A program made the position numbers and the translations under genes. A stretch of DNA of 64,000 nt from Leptodontidium sp. MPI-SDFR-AT-0119 (lineage: Eukaryota; Ascomycota; Leotiomycetes; Helotiales; Leptodontidiaceae), in assembly GCA_020726505.1 (NCBI GenBank), contig JAHLEZ010000004.1, forward strand, positions 1,984,001 to 2,048,000, read 5' to 3'. Positions 11,813 through 24,700 of this stretch are shown here, piece after piece (within the stretch, counting starts at the first letter, position 1; every line of letters begins with the position of its first letter). The notes below the pieces were generated by a model. It saw nothing but the letters and a program-made list of their open reading frames with translations. It was not told where the DNA came from and made no database searches.

Positions 11813-14800
11813 GATTGTATTATGAACACGCATGGTCACCTTCAAATGAAGCGCTTTTCCTTCACTGCTCGCTCAGAGCTGTATCAGAAGCCGCATGTTA
11901 GATTTTAGGAGATCTCTTCCTCTTCTCCTTGTACGGATTCCCAATTTCCCCTGATGATTCTTCTGTCTTTAGCGATATGTTTTCTTTCTTTTTCCATTGA
12001 AGTGATGAATGAGCATGCATGAAAGCAAGTATGCAGGATGAATGGATGGATGGATGGAATGACATGAGAGATTTGCCTGTTTTCTTGCTTCTCTTTAGGA
12101 AAGAAGAAAGGAAGGGAGGGAGAAAAAAAAACTTCTCATGAAAGGTATGCGTTCATGCATGTTTGGTTGGAGGTCACTAGAAAGGAAGGGAGGATTCATT
12201 GATTGAGGGAATGGGAGCGAAGCGATAGAAAGTCAGGCAAGGCTTGTGGACGTGACACCTACCTGCATTTGCATTTGCATTATGGAGAGTGAGAGAGAGA
12301 GAAGATGAGTGAAGAAATTAATTGTATTAAGTAATATACCCTCATTGAGCAAATCATTGAGCAAGGGATCTTTGTGTGATGGGATGATTTGTCTGTCTTC
12401 CTGTCTATGCGCTGCGTATGTGGTGAGCTGAGATATGAGATGAAGTGAGTGTCTAGCAGGGAAAGTAGGAAAAGTCACCGTTTGCTCCATCCAGTGGCAC
12501 CCACCACCATCCGCCACCTACATACAGAACAACCACATCTACCATGCACAATACAATACACAACACAGGATGCAAAGACGGGAAAATCCCTCCTCCTACC
12601 CAATATAATACCCATCATGGCAAGTTATTTCTCAAATGCCCATTTATTCCTATTCGCTCCTATTCGCTCATTGCTCAGTACGTAATAAGGTAGAGTGCAG
12701 TACAGTACATTCCCACCACCTCCACTCAGGAATGCAATGCGATGCAGTGCAAAATGCAAATGCCCTTTCCCTATCCCTCCCCCATCCCTTCCCAAGCGCG
12801 TCCGCAAGCAGCCCCAGCCCCAACACCAGAATGACAAGATAGCAAACAGCAAATAAATCCCAAATGCCAAATACATGCCGGTACCAACAGACAGACGGAT
12901 AGACACACGGACAGGAAGATGGAGATGAGACATCGATGTTTTTTTAAATCCTCGGGCGCAATCACTGTCGCAGATGTCGTTGATTGTAGCGGTATTTAAG
13001 AAAGTGGAAGTGGAACTTTATACGAGGGCAAATGGCAGGCTGGGAAGGGAGACAGCGGGGAGGGGGCCAGGGAAAGAAAGTTTGGACGCGAGTGAGGAGA
13101 GTCGCAGGGGAGGGGAAGGGGATCGAGTGCGTGTTTTGGTTGGGATGGAAGGGATTGGTGAATGGGAAGTGGGTAGGTAGGTGGGTGGGTGCGCGGGTGT
13201 ACGTTACTTTGCTTTGGCAGCGCTGAAGGTGTTTGGGACGCTGTGATGGAGAGGGGGTCGGTTCGTGTAGGTACTGGAGTATGTTTGGAGGGCAACGGGC
13301 TTGGGAGGTTGAGACTGCGCAAATGAACGAACGGAGAATAGCATTTTAAGATACAGTACCTTGTGGCAAGTTCTCGTCTGCGCAGGTAGCAGCAGACGGG
13401 CAGAGAGACAGTGAAGTAGGACAGAGAAACAGGGAGATGGAGGCATAGGAAGAAGCACAGGGAACAGAACAGTTGCAGTCTCAGCCTTCACACTCGAAGT
13501 CATGAAACGAGAGGAGGCATCTCGAGCCAACGCAATTCCACACATGAAGCAGCCAGCTCAACCCCCAAATTCGAATATTCCCAATCCCACTGTCTCATCT
13601 GAACCACCCGTAGCAAGTCACTCCCACTCTCTCCCACACACACACTGACTCACTTACACAAGTCACGTCCTCCTCCATCGACGCACGCCGTACAGAAATA
13701 TCATGCCCATCTGGGCTAAGCAGTGAAACGGTAAAGCAGTGAAACGGACGTTTTCAAATGGTCTAGTTCCAGAGCCCCTGTGAGTGCAGGAAGACGTGAG
13801 TGCAGGTAGGCGTGAGTTCGAATTAGGAGTGGCAACTCTCATCTGAATCGAGCCTACCTGCCAAAGGGCGAGGAGCTTCTGCCGAACCAACCAAGCAGGT
13901 AGAAGAAAACACACGCACGTCTGTCTGTCCGCCTGTCTACATGTTGACCTGGCCAGTTTCCCCTTCGGCAGGGAGAGGGGTCAACAGGCAGGCGTGCAAA
14001 CCCTGATGGGGTGTGAGAGCCCAACCCACATTCCTCACGCCAGAAACAGCAGCATAGCAGAAATAGCAATAGAGCAGTAGAGCAGGAGCAGGAGCAGGAG
14101 CAGAGCCACGAGGGCACCGCCAGAGACGGGTAGATCTATCTGTGTAACGTGAATGAGAGACATTTGCAAGCATTCCTCGCGGCTAGCTGTGGCAATTGAG
14201 AAGGCTGTATGGGCAGGACTAGGCAGGGCAGGGCTGGCAATGGCACCCATGCTAGCTTGGAATTGTCGCTGGAAGCCGGTGAAGGTGCGCGAACTGGTGG
14301 AGAAGAGCATGGAGGGAGAGACAGGACGACTATGCTTGGCCTTCAAGTGTGGGAGGAGCTTAATTGCAGAGCAAAGAGAGGGCCGCCTCGTCTGTTTGCT
14401 TGTCTCTCCCTCACGTGAAGCCTCGACAGACGGGAACTCCTCAATCTTAAGTCAGCCATCCATCCTTCCATCCATGTCTTGCCATGCCAGGCCGCGACCA
14501 GGAGTTTGATTTGTGGTATGGGCCACTGGGCTCAGTGCCAAGGGCAGTGATGTTTTCGAACGCCTCTAGTAATATGTAGTTTAGGGCTCAAGTCTACCCA
14601 CCACCCTATCTGACCTGAACTGAGTCGGACTCTCGAAATGGAACTCTGAAGCAAACTCTCGTACTGTACTGAATTCGCATTCATGTCTCCGTCTGTCTGT
14701 CTGCACGTGTGTCTGGATTCCGTTTATGCTCGCAGACGTGGTCGCGCGTCCCATTTGTACGGAAGCAGTGGCTGGCCGAAAACAGTAGCGTCTTCCCCTC

Positions 14801-15738
14801 GCCAAAATCACCTAATTCGTCCATATTCTTTGAGGAGAACTGCGAACTCGAATACATAAAGCTCAGCTGGACGATCCTTTCTTCCCAAAAGCTTTGATTT
14901 GAAAACAAAGACTCATCTTCGAATTTGCCTGCATGCTGTAGTTCTCAGGCATTGAATTTGCTTCAGCATTTTCTTTCTGTTGACACATCATCCTCATCCC
15001 GATCGACAAAGAAACAGCTTCCTAAGACCAGGGAAGCTTCAGAGCATAGGCACATTGCGGTTAGAGTGATAGACAAGACCAGGGGCACTTGGATGCTGGA
15101 ATATCGCATCACAGTTGTCCATCGCTGCGCTTCCAAAACATCTGGTCTGCTCAGGACAGGTCCCACTATTACAAGACGGGCGCCCGCAATAGGTTCGTAC
15201 CAAACTCTTTGATACTGCACGAGCCGGGAGTGAGGACAAACTGTTCCCGCCTGATTCATCTCTGATGCCACAAGTCTAATAGCTTCAGATGAACTGTCAC
15301 CCAGCCAGAGAACATTCTTAAGATTTCTTTCCTTCCACAGGAAGCTTAAGATCTTCAGGAAAAACTTCCGGTTCCACTTGGTAACCGAATCTCCCACTGG
15401 AGAGCGCTGGACGACGACTACGCAGCCTAAGTTCACCGCTTACTTCCACTCGCTGCCATCAGCACTCTAGGCGAGAGACATCACCAGCAGTCAGGCACGT
15501 GCAACCTGACCATATACCTACGACGCATCCCCAGCAGAGCGACGGTGAATATCTTCTCACCAAAACAAGCAATATCCAGCCGCTCAACAGACCGCAGCCT
15601 TCTCCAGTTGGGCTCGAAAAATTCAGGTCACCACTGAGCTTTTGCATATAACTGCAGCAACCCAGACTCCCCGACCTCCACCAAGATCGAACATTCAAAT
15701 CCTTGAAGCTCGCACCTCAAATCTTCCCCATCGGCGCA
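11813..15738. other. 3.9 kb gene-poor interval
   Basis: No coding sequence with family resemblance on either strand. ORFs here are short, overlap in several frames and are compositionally simple. Visible elements include GGAT tandem repeats near 12042-12058, GAGA runs near 12284-12302, a GGTAGGTGGGTGGGTG run near 13173-13195 and GCAGGA repeats near 14080-14102. The right part should include the promoter and possibly a long 5' leader of the HMG-box gene. The left part includes the 3' end of the PHD gene. Confidence 0.5.
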
Positions 15739-17420
15739 ATGTCCCACTCTCCACAACCTCCGAATGATAGCGAGATCCCCCTTCATCATCTCCACCAGCT
15801 CATGCAACACAATGCGAATTCGTCGTACCCGCAAGAACAGCTCTACGACGATAAATCTCGTGTACACTCGCGCTACCCATCTCCGGTGCCCCAACAACAA
15901 CAACAACTTGATGGATACTACCAGCAACATCAGGGCTATGCATACGACCAAGGCATGAGAAATCAATACGTGAGGAATCAAATCGATCTTTCACCGAATG
16001 ACCTACTAACATTCGATAGGATGGCTATAGCAGACAAATGTACCCAGACCGCTACAGCACACCTGCGACCTCGCCTCCATCCCCGTCAATGAGCTCAAGA
16101 GATATGTTACGGACAAGAAGTGCCATGGGAGTTCAGAGAGGCCAGCAACATCTGCAACCAATGCCAGAAGGACGATCGCGAGTGGCGAAGTCGCCAAAAC
16201 CAAAGAAGGCCAAGCCTGCGAAGGCAAAGGTAGAGTCGAAGTTGGATACGGAGCTCACTGAGCCACTGAGCGAAGTAACGAAGGATTGGGCCCATGTACC
16301 AATCGCTGACATCGAGGCGTACGTCAACCGATCAGCAGAGGAAAGGAGAAAAGAGGTCGAAAATGGAAAGATCCCGGGCAAAGTCAAGCGTCCAATGAAC
16401 TCGTTCATGCTGTACAGAAAGGCGTACCAGAAACGGACTAGGGACTGGTGTCTGGAGAACAACCACCAGATCGTCTCTCAAGTTTGCGGCAAGAGCTGGC
16501 CACTTGAGCCTGAACATATCAAGAATCAGTTCAGCGAGTGGGCTCGAATTGAGCGCGCCAACCATCAAAACGCACACCCAGGATACAAGTTCTCGCCCAG
16601 CAAACCAGGAGCTGCGAAGGGATCCAAGAGAAAGGTTTCGGAGGAGCCGGGCACTGAGGATTCCGATCTGGACGATTTCGAGTGGCAAAACAGCTCCAGG
16701 AGAAGCGCAAAGAAGCATCGTCCATCTCCTAGGATGAATCAACAGCACGTTGCATACCCAACGACCGAGTCGGCCTACCAGTACACGACCAGAGACAACT
16801 CGTTGGAGCCAAGCCACAACTTCCACCCTTCGTCGTACCAATTCGCCAATCCAGGACGGCAGGTTCCGCCTCAATTTCAAATGCCGCGTCCAGGAGAGTA
16901 CTACCAGCAGACGGTTCACAACAACCCGAGGCTCAATAGCGTCCAAGATGTTGTTCTCAAGCGAGCAACAACTCCTGGTCCACACGCACATCTGGGACTT
17001 CCCGGCGGCAATCAGTTCGATCTGATGGCATTCTCACGATATCAGTCACCCCCAGCACCCGATTACAAAGTCGATCCGACTTTGATGGTCCATGACCAAC
17101 AACTCTTCGACAGCGGTAGCTTGCACGACTCGGGTCTGCCCAGCACGTACTACAACGAGAGTCACATCAGTGATCATCAGTGGGAGGTTCCATTCGCGGT
17201 TCATGACCAAGACCCTATGCCATTCATCGACCCTGCTCTGGGCCATGATGGTACCCAGATCCAAGACCCACACGCTCATATGTTGAAAGGCAACCAGGAG
17301 GGATGGCAGGTTGAGACTCTGGAGCGACCAGTTCAACAAGTGGATGGACGACGCTTGAATAGTCGGGGTGGTAAACTTGTCATGATAGTTGGCGGGGTTG
17401 TATTTATTGGCTGGAACTGA
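15739..17420 (+). CDS. HMG-box transcription factor
   Basis: Sequence-specific DNA-binding regulator, presumably nuclear. Two exons: 15739-15969 and 16020-17420 (GTGAGG donor, CTAAC branch site, GATAG acceptor), giving 543 residues. The N-terminus is Gln/His-rich with a Gln5 run. A Lys/Ala/Pro basic stretch precedes the HMG box at about 198-271, which begins VKRPMNSFMLYRKAY and ends HPGYKFSP. That pattern is of the MATA/Sox type seen in fungal mating and developmental regulators. A basic KRK segment and a disordered Tyr/Pro/His-rich C-terminal half follow. The C-terminal 30 residues look unnatural: from 17326 another frame reads DQFNKWMDDA then stop, which looks more like a natural end (see findings). 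Mating-type identity is not supported, because no MAT flanking genes (APN2, SLA2) are seen. Confidence 0.85.
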
Positions 17421-18369
17421 GCAGTAGGAGGTTGTGTCCATTCAAGATGGTCTGCGACAGGAATTGAGAGGGGGGGAAGTGAGCATTTTCGGTCAGCAGG
17501 CAGCATGGACGGCGTTGGGTATTGACTACCACTGGCTGGTGGTTTTGGAAATTGACTGCCGTTGGCCGGTGGTTATGGATGGCATTTCTTTGGAGTGGGA
17601 AACGATACGTCTTGGGTAGATACCCTTGTCTAGCATAGTAATTGTTGTTTTTTTCATTGACCGAGATGTTGTCGAGTTTCTGTTGATCAAATCTTGTGAT
17701 TTCGTGCTCAGGACATCGGAAGTGAGCCATATTTGAACTCGCAGGTGCGATTGCCGTTGTGTATGACATAGACTCCATGGGTATGGTACTCGACTCTGAC
17801 AATATGGTGGCCATCATCGGCGAAGATTTGGTGCTTTATCCCTAACAGGCTGGGCCCAAACTGTATGAGAGCTTCTCCAGCCACGGAACACAATTCATAA
17901 TTTCTGTAGCTGTATGATCCAACTACCCATCCTTCATCCAAGACATCATCCAGGTGTCCAGGAGGGCTCTCTCGATCCAGGAAAGACCCTCAAGTCCAAG
18001 ATTCGTGACAATGGCATTGTTCATTCATGCAGGTAGCCGTTAGATTCTCCGAACAATCAATCACCAGGCCAGAGACCGGAATTCAGCAATATCAACGCGG
18101 CGAATCAAGGAGCCAAGTTAAGTATAAATGCTGGACTACTCATACGGTATATTCATCCGATGATTGTTGTAAAGGCTTCTGAAGTGAGGTGAAGTTTGTG
18201 GAGTAATTTTTAGCTTCGTGGCGCTAAACGCGCTTGTTCTAAACGCGCCGCGTCCTCGATGATTGATTGTCGATGGACGCGATACACATCCCACTTTCGA
18301 GAATGAGCGCAAGGCTGAGAGGATTGCATTCACCGATTTTTTTGAAGGTAACTCTTTACGGTACTTCCA
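17421..18369. other. Intergenic HMG-box gene / PSF1
   Basis: 949 bp between two same-strand genes. It should hold the HMG gene 3' end and the PSF1 promoter. The minus strand has an open stretch of about 95 codons (roughly 17990-17708) without an ATG and with protein-like composition. I could not assign it. Otherwise nothing is supported. Confidence 0.45.
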
Positions 18370-19248
18370 ATGTATGGAGATTTGGGAAATAAGCTTGTAA
18401 GTCCTCTCCATTGAGTCTCTCCAAGAAGAGAACATCTTCAAAGTCCAGAGCTTGGGCCAGGAGGGGTACATTGGATTCCAAGAACCGACACGACACTTCA
18501 GCACGGTCAAAGATAATATAATTGGGAAGGTATCTCGCTCTAACGCGCTCAGGTCCAACATGCAAAGCGAACCCAGAAGCTCGAGCATCTCCCTCCATAC
18601 CAGACCGAAACGGTGCGAGCCGTGACGAGAGAAGTCCGAGACTTGGATAAAGACGTCTCGAACATCCTACATTCATTCCAAGGCTCTTTCGAACCGTCTG
18701 CAAACCCAGCCACGGCATGTACGCTCCTAGTCAACCACCTCTGCATGCGGCGGAATAAGAGATGTCTCCTCGCGTACCACCGCACGCGAACTGATAAGTT
18801 GGAGGAGATGGTTTGGAGCGGGAGTGATGTTGCGGATCTGGCGGCTCAGCAGAGGGCTCCGAATGAGGGTCAGAATGGAGGGGCAGGAGCAGCAGATCTC
18901 GGCAATGGGGAGGGGAATAGTAGTAGTTTGAGTCCCGAGGAGGAGGAGTATGTCAGGCAGTATAGCGATTTATTGGCGGCGTATAAGGGCCAGTGGACAG
19001 ATATCGACTTGACGGGGAGTCTTGAGCCCCCAAGGGATCTCTTCATCGATGTCAGGGTCTTGAAGGATGCGGGTGAGATACAGACGGAGTATGGGTATGT
19101 GATTTGGAGTGTCCCCACGCGTTCGTCTGTGTACTTGACTGATTGGAGCGATAGCACGATCAACTTGACTAAGAACTCTCAGTTCTATGTTAGGCAAGGC
19201 GATGTCGAACGATTGATCGCACAGGGATACTTGCAGAAGCTGAGCTGA
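18370..19248 (+). CDS. PSF1: GINS complex subunit Psf1
   Basis: DNA replication factor. GINS (Sld5-Psf1-Psf2-Psf3) joins Cdc45 and Mcm2-7 in the CMG helicase and acts in the nucleus. Two exons: a 27-nt first exon 18370-18396 (MYGDLGNKL) and 18553-19248, separated by a 156-nt intron. Product 240 residues. Family hallmarks are readable: the MYGDLGNKL start, then VQHAKRTQ, PPYQTETVRAVTREVRDLD, LLVNHLCMRRNKRCLLAYH, and a C-terminal B-domain ending in YVRQGDVERLIAQGYLQKL. The middle (about 115-150) is a Gly/Ala/Asn-rich linker longer than in yeast. The tiny first exon is easily missed, but the start matches the family N-terminus exactly. Confidence 0.95.
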
Positions 19249-21799
19249 GGACATCGTGACGAGGGTTTTCGAGGAATACTTCCGCTTGGGTGGGGGTTTA
19301 ATTGGGGAAGGAATAGGATAAAAACTGTTCAGTCAAAACGCCTAGGGAGGAGGAGTCTAGCGGGGCATCATGGTTGAGACAAGCATTACGGAAGTGCCAA
19401 CAGACTCCGCGAAGATGGAAGTGCATGAAGTCCCTCTCTCCTCTTGCTGCTGAGAGAAAGGGACCCGTTACGGTTGATGCCGGAAGTGAGATGGAGCGGG
19501 GTGGGGTCAGATGAACAAATGCAAGCTACATGCGGGAGCTAAGAAAACTCAGAAGGCACGAGAGGGGGAGGCTCGAGTGAGTAAGGCCGGAAGATGGGTC
19601 GAAGAGGGATTGGGAATTTGCTATTGGTGAAATATGGGGACGGGGGGGACGTGAGGATCGGACGGCTAGGCTTGAATGGTAGAATAGGCATAGGCGTGGA
19701 CCCTCTCTGTGGAATACTAGCCCCGTTCCCCCACCAGGTGCAAGAGGAACTCTTGACAAGTCATTTTCCAGGGTCCTGGAGAAGAAGTGGTTCTTTTATG
19801 ACGGACGACGGCCCTGAGACTTGAGACTTGAGAATTGGGAGTGAAATGTCTTCGACAAGCCCCGGCTCGCGGGGGGGTTGATTAGGCTCAACTATTGGCT
19901 GAGCTGGGTCGGGTTGGGTTGGGTTATGCATTTACTCAGCTGTGCAAATGCAAGTCAGCCTCCAATTGACAAAGAGCACCGAAATCGGCGGTCTCTTAAG
20001 CGACTTGGAACTTATCTTACTCAGTAGTGATTAGTAGTATTTGTTGTTTGTTGTGGTGTTGCAGCTTGCAGCTTGCAAGGTACCAGTATCAATATCAATC
20101 AGGTGAAGAACAGAAGTTTTTGCCCACGCACCTGTGGTAGCGAATGGCGTGGGATGGTGCTGGAGTTGCAACATCGGACTGGTAGCACGGGAAGCTTTCG
20201 ATTCGCTCTGAAGTTAGGGAGGCTGCGATGCCTGCATGCATCTCCAGTACTGGAGAGTAGCTAGTGCATGGTGCGGGGTACAAATGACAAGGCCTGAGTA
20301 GTGCAGTACCGTGTGACGAGGCTCACTCGCTCACTCCTGATCGTGGCTTGCAGAATGCAGCCAGAGGAGGGGGAATAAGATGACTGAATGGATGGTCCAT
20401 GTTGCTTCTCCTTCAAGTACCGGTGGAGGGATGGAATACGACCAGGGGAGTAGAGTATTCAAGTAAATAATGTCCTGTCTACAGGTTGCCAAAAGCCCAA
20501 TTGATTGTTTTCGAAATTCAAATCAATTTTTGATAGCGAAGAAGAAGAAAAAGTGTTCGCTTCGTTCGTTATTGCCACTCATTTGGATGCAGGAAGAAAA
20601 AAGTCTGGGGTGGCGTCAACGTATCCACCCGGCTTCAAACGGCTTCTAAAGCAGAAATTCACATGCAGGGCTGCTCCTCAGTGATGTGACCCTGTCGTTA
20701 GGGAGAGGAGGGGAGACGAAAGGCGTGGCGATATCACAGCTGATTGATTGCCTTACATTGCCCATTGCACAATTCTAGAGTTCACTGGAATGTTAACATA
20801 ACTGACTAATATTAGCTCAGCATGCGGGTGTTCGTTCTTCCATGTTACTGTACTTCAAGGCAACCAGTTAGTTCAGCTACAATTACCACCTGTATAAGTA
20901 GTACAAATTACGATTCAGTTATAAAAGACGGCAGAAGTCTTGTCTCCGCACGTTACTTGCCACGCGGACTGTGAAGTGAAAAGTTCAGTTGGACATCGGG
21001 GGCTGGCTGGACCACCAAGCGAAGCTGCCAAGCGAATATCCCCTACCTTACCTACCCTACCCTGAGCCACTTGGCTGTCACTGTCCCATGCCTTGCCATC
21101 CAGCGGGGCTGTATCAGCGGCTTGTGCTCAGCTTTTTCACGTTGTGCAGGGGAGGCGCTACTGTAATGCACTGCAATGCAGCTCGATGCAGCTAAAGCAA
21201 GCAAGCGGGGAATATTCCTTCCTTCCATTATTCCTGGCAGAAAAAAATTAACTTGCCTTGCCCACATCCAACATCCACCTGCCTGGCTGGCCAGAATGAC
21301 GAGACCTTCGCCTTGGTGTTTGTTAGTGGGTGAGAGCTCCCCTCGCGCAATTACTGCTGTAGGTACTAATACTAACTCCCACTACTACTCCACTACTACT
21401 ACTTCCCGTACTCCTCTCTTTTACAATACTCCTGGATTAAGCATTTCATTGATCAATCATGCTTCCCATCCTCTCTCTTATCAGTTGCGCTTGTTCTTGC
21501 TAGACTGGCTGGCGCTGGTTTTCCCTCTTTCCCGCACTTAGTCTGCCTTCAAGTCCACTCACTGGTCCTTGTATTTCACTTGACTTCACTTCAGCATCCC
21601 GCACGGGAAGCAGACAGACAGCTCCCTGTCATCAGTCTCTGCGTCTATTGCACCAATCCAATCCTCTTTTCCCCATTGCGTTGCCTTGCCTCAACTTCCC
21701 GTTCCCCTCTCCTCCCTCTCCTTCCTCCTCCTCCTCCTCCTCCTCCTCCAACTCCCCCTTCGTCATCCATCGCCATTAGGGTTCCCTACTCTGCCAACA
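19249..21799. other. 2.55 kb gene-poor interval
   Basis: Between the PSF1 stop and the SulP transporter start. No supported gene. Visible elements are a short TTGGG-type run near 19907-19925, an ACT-rich run near 21380-21403 and a pyrimidine-rich tract just upstream of the transporter start. The right part should be the transporter promoter and 5' leader. Confidence 0.5.
21724..21749 (+). repeat. CTC trinucleotide tract
   Basis: About eight CTC/TCC units, located 50-75 nt upstream of the transporter ATG. It therefore probably lies in the core promoter or 5' leader. Pyrimidine tracts near start sites are common in filamentous fungal promoters. Confidence 0.8.
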
Positions 21800-24700
21800 A
21801 TGTCGTTACCAACGTCACAGTCGGCTTTTGGCTCTGCTCGGAGGATGCGGGCTCCCTCTGTCAGCTCGCATTCAAGCCCAAGACTTATTCCTGGCTCCTC
21901 TGAACACTCGGGAGATGGAGCTTCAGACCTGAACTATGGTTCGTTCCGGGGCCGGCCAGATACACAAGCTTCGCAGGTCTCTGCACTCAATGCTGCCACA
22001 GCTTCCGGACATCGAGAACCAACGAGGTCCTCGGTACATCTCTCCTACCGAGGCGGACCTCCAAGTACGTTTACATCCCCAATACACAGCTTCCCTCTTT
22101 CCCACTGACCGACTTTTGCTCTAGCTCATGTCGACAATGCATTCACAGCTCGAAGCGTCCGAGAAGATACCGCCGAATTGGCGTCCTATGCCCTCTCAGA
22201 TAGAGCTTCCGGAAGGAGTGTCTCCCCTCCCCGCCAACGTCCAGCGCAGACGTCCATCGAATCATACTTCAACCTAGGTGCGGATGAGGAAAGGTCTCCT
22301 GTGAGAAATGCTGAGGGGTTGCACAACCATATCATCGAAGAAGTTTCAGAGCCAGTATCTCCAGAAAGCAGCCCATCTTCGGTCAAAGCTCCTGGAGCTT
22401 CTGCACTGACAGATATGTTGAAACGATCTCCACCAAATACACCACCGAAAAGCAGTGAAGATGATGGCGAAGCAGAAGCACTGGATGGAAACAGAGATGA
22501 GGAGAGTCCCCGGCAGCGCCGTCTGGTTCTCACCTCAAATGGTCTGGAGAACGCCCCGACAGAGCGAACGTCATTATTGGGGAAAGATACAAGATTCGAG
22601 ACCCATCCACACCCTGATTGGATACGCGGAGAGCAGGATATTGAGAGACAGGAAGTGAAGCGGGGTCCAGCATGGCCAAAGCTACGGAACGTCGTATTGT
22701 GGCCACGAGAGAAGGGGCTCCATGTTGCCCGAACAATTGTCGATCCAAGAGAGTGGGATGGGAAAGCCATATGGCAGCAGGCTGTAAAGGAACCTGTGGC
22801 GGCTTTCCCCGCTGCGGTCCTAGGCGCTTTGCTCAACATTTTGGATGCTCTATCATATGGTATGTTCGCATACGGCTTGGGAGACGCCTCCATGACCAAT
22901 TGCCTTTTTATCTTTTCGAAGTTCTTTCTGACCGATTGACTGATCATGTAGGAATGATTTTGTTTCCCCTCGGACAACCGATATTTGAGAAACTCGGCGC
23001 TGCTGGCATCTCTATGTTCTACGTAAGCTGTATAGTATCCCAGATGGTATACTCTTGTGGCGGTAGCAAATTCAGAGGCGGAGTTGGCTCTGAAATGGTA
23101 TGTTGAAACTGTACTTATTTGGTCAATATGTGCTAACCTCAATGTCAGATTGAAGTCGTCCCATTCTTTCATAAGATGGCTTTCACCATCTTGGCGACTG
23201 TTGGAGAAGAGAATCCGGACTCTGTCATCGCCACAACAATTGTATCCTACGCACTTAGCAGCGTCCTTACTGGAGTGATATTCTTCCTCATGGGCTCCTG
23301 TGGCTTTGGATACATTGTTGGCTTCATCCCGAGACACATCCTCATCGGATGTATCGGTGGTGTTGGAGTCTTCCTACTTATGACAGGTCTTGAGGTGTGC
23401 GCTGGTCTGTCTGGCAACCTCAATTTCGATATTGCAACCCTTCAAAAGCTGTTTGAACTTAACACTTTTATCCTGTGGATCATTCCCCTTATTCTGGCAA
23501 TCATACTTTTCACAGTACAGCACAGGGTCACCTCGAAATATTTGCTTCCGATATACATCCTATGTATTCCAGCTGTTTTCTACTTCTTCGTCTTTTCTAC
23601 CGATCAGCTCGAACCAGAAAATCTACGAGAGAATGGGTGGATCTTCGAGGGTCCAGCGGCTGGAGAGCCTTGGTGGTACTTCTATACGCTATACAGTAGG
23701 TGATCTGAACCCTACACTTGAGATTGAACTGACTTGAGTAGACTTCAAACTTGTACACTGGGGAGCTGTGGCCGAGACTATCCCATCCATGCTTGCCCTG
23801 ACGTTCTTTGGGGTGCTCCATGTACCGATCAATGTACCATCTCTCGGCTTCAAGCTCGGTATAGATGATATAGATCTCGACCGAGAGTTAATGGCTCATG
23901 GCGTGTCGAACGCTTTGTCCGGCTTCGCAGGAAGCATCCAGAATTATCTCGTCTACAGCAACAGCATCCTCTTTATCAACTCTGGTGGAGATAGTCGCTT
24001 AGCTGGTGTCATGCTTGCTGCCTTGACTGCAGTAGTCATGGTAATTGGGCCCGTCATTATTGGTTACATTCCAACCATGATGGTGGGTACGCTCATCTTT
24101 GTGCTTGGTCTTGACCTTACTACGGAGGCCCTCTGGCTGCCAAGAAAGAAGCTTAAGACTCTCGAGTACTTCACTGTAAGCAATCCATCTCATCGTCGCT
24201 TTTGAATTCGTTATTAACATGACTGGCAATCTTTAGGTTGTGGTGATAGTTGTTGTAATGGGTACATATGATTTTGTTGTCGGTATCGCTGTCGGAGTTG
24301 GACTTGCTTTCATCTCTTTAATCTTCCAGACATCTACCGTTCCAGCTGTCAGAGCCTCTTATTCAGGAGAAGTTGCGGGATCCACAGTTCGCAGAAATCC
24401 GACCCAGTATCGCTACCTACGAGACGTTGGGGCACAGATTCACGTTACGAAATTAGCCGGGTATCTGTTCTTTGGCACTATTGTCAGCGTCGAAGACAGA
24501 ATCAAAGGGTTGATTGAAGATGAAGCATTCCATCAAAGGCCGATTCGATTCCTGATTTTCGACCTTGCGCATGTTACTGGAATCGACTACTCGGCCGCCG
24601 AGGCTTTCAATAGGCTTAGCCGGATCTTGGGTCTCAAAGGGATTACATTACTCATGAGCGGTGTGCGGGATGAAAGTGAGATTGGACAAGGTCTTAGAGC

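Noticed and set aside
15739..17420. HMG-box gene as a mating-type (MAT1-2) locus
   Set aside because: The usual MAT neighbours (APN2, SLA2) are absent and neighbours are unrelated housekeeping genes.
19907..19925. TTGGG-type tandem run as telomere-like repeat
   Set aside because: Only about three units, not TTAGGG, and internal to a normal gene region.
22186..23337. 383-codon minus-strand ORF
   Set aside because: It is antisense to exons and introns of the SulP transporter and shows no domain pattern; codon-bias shadow.
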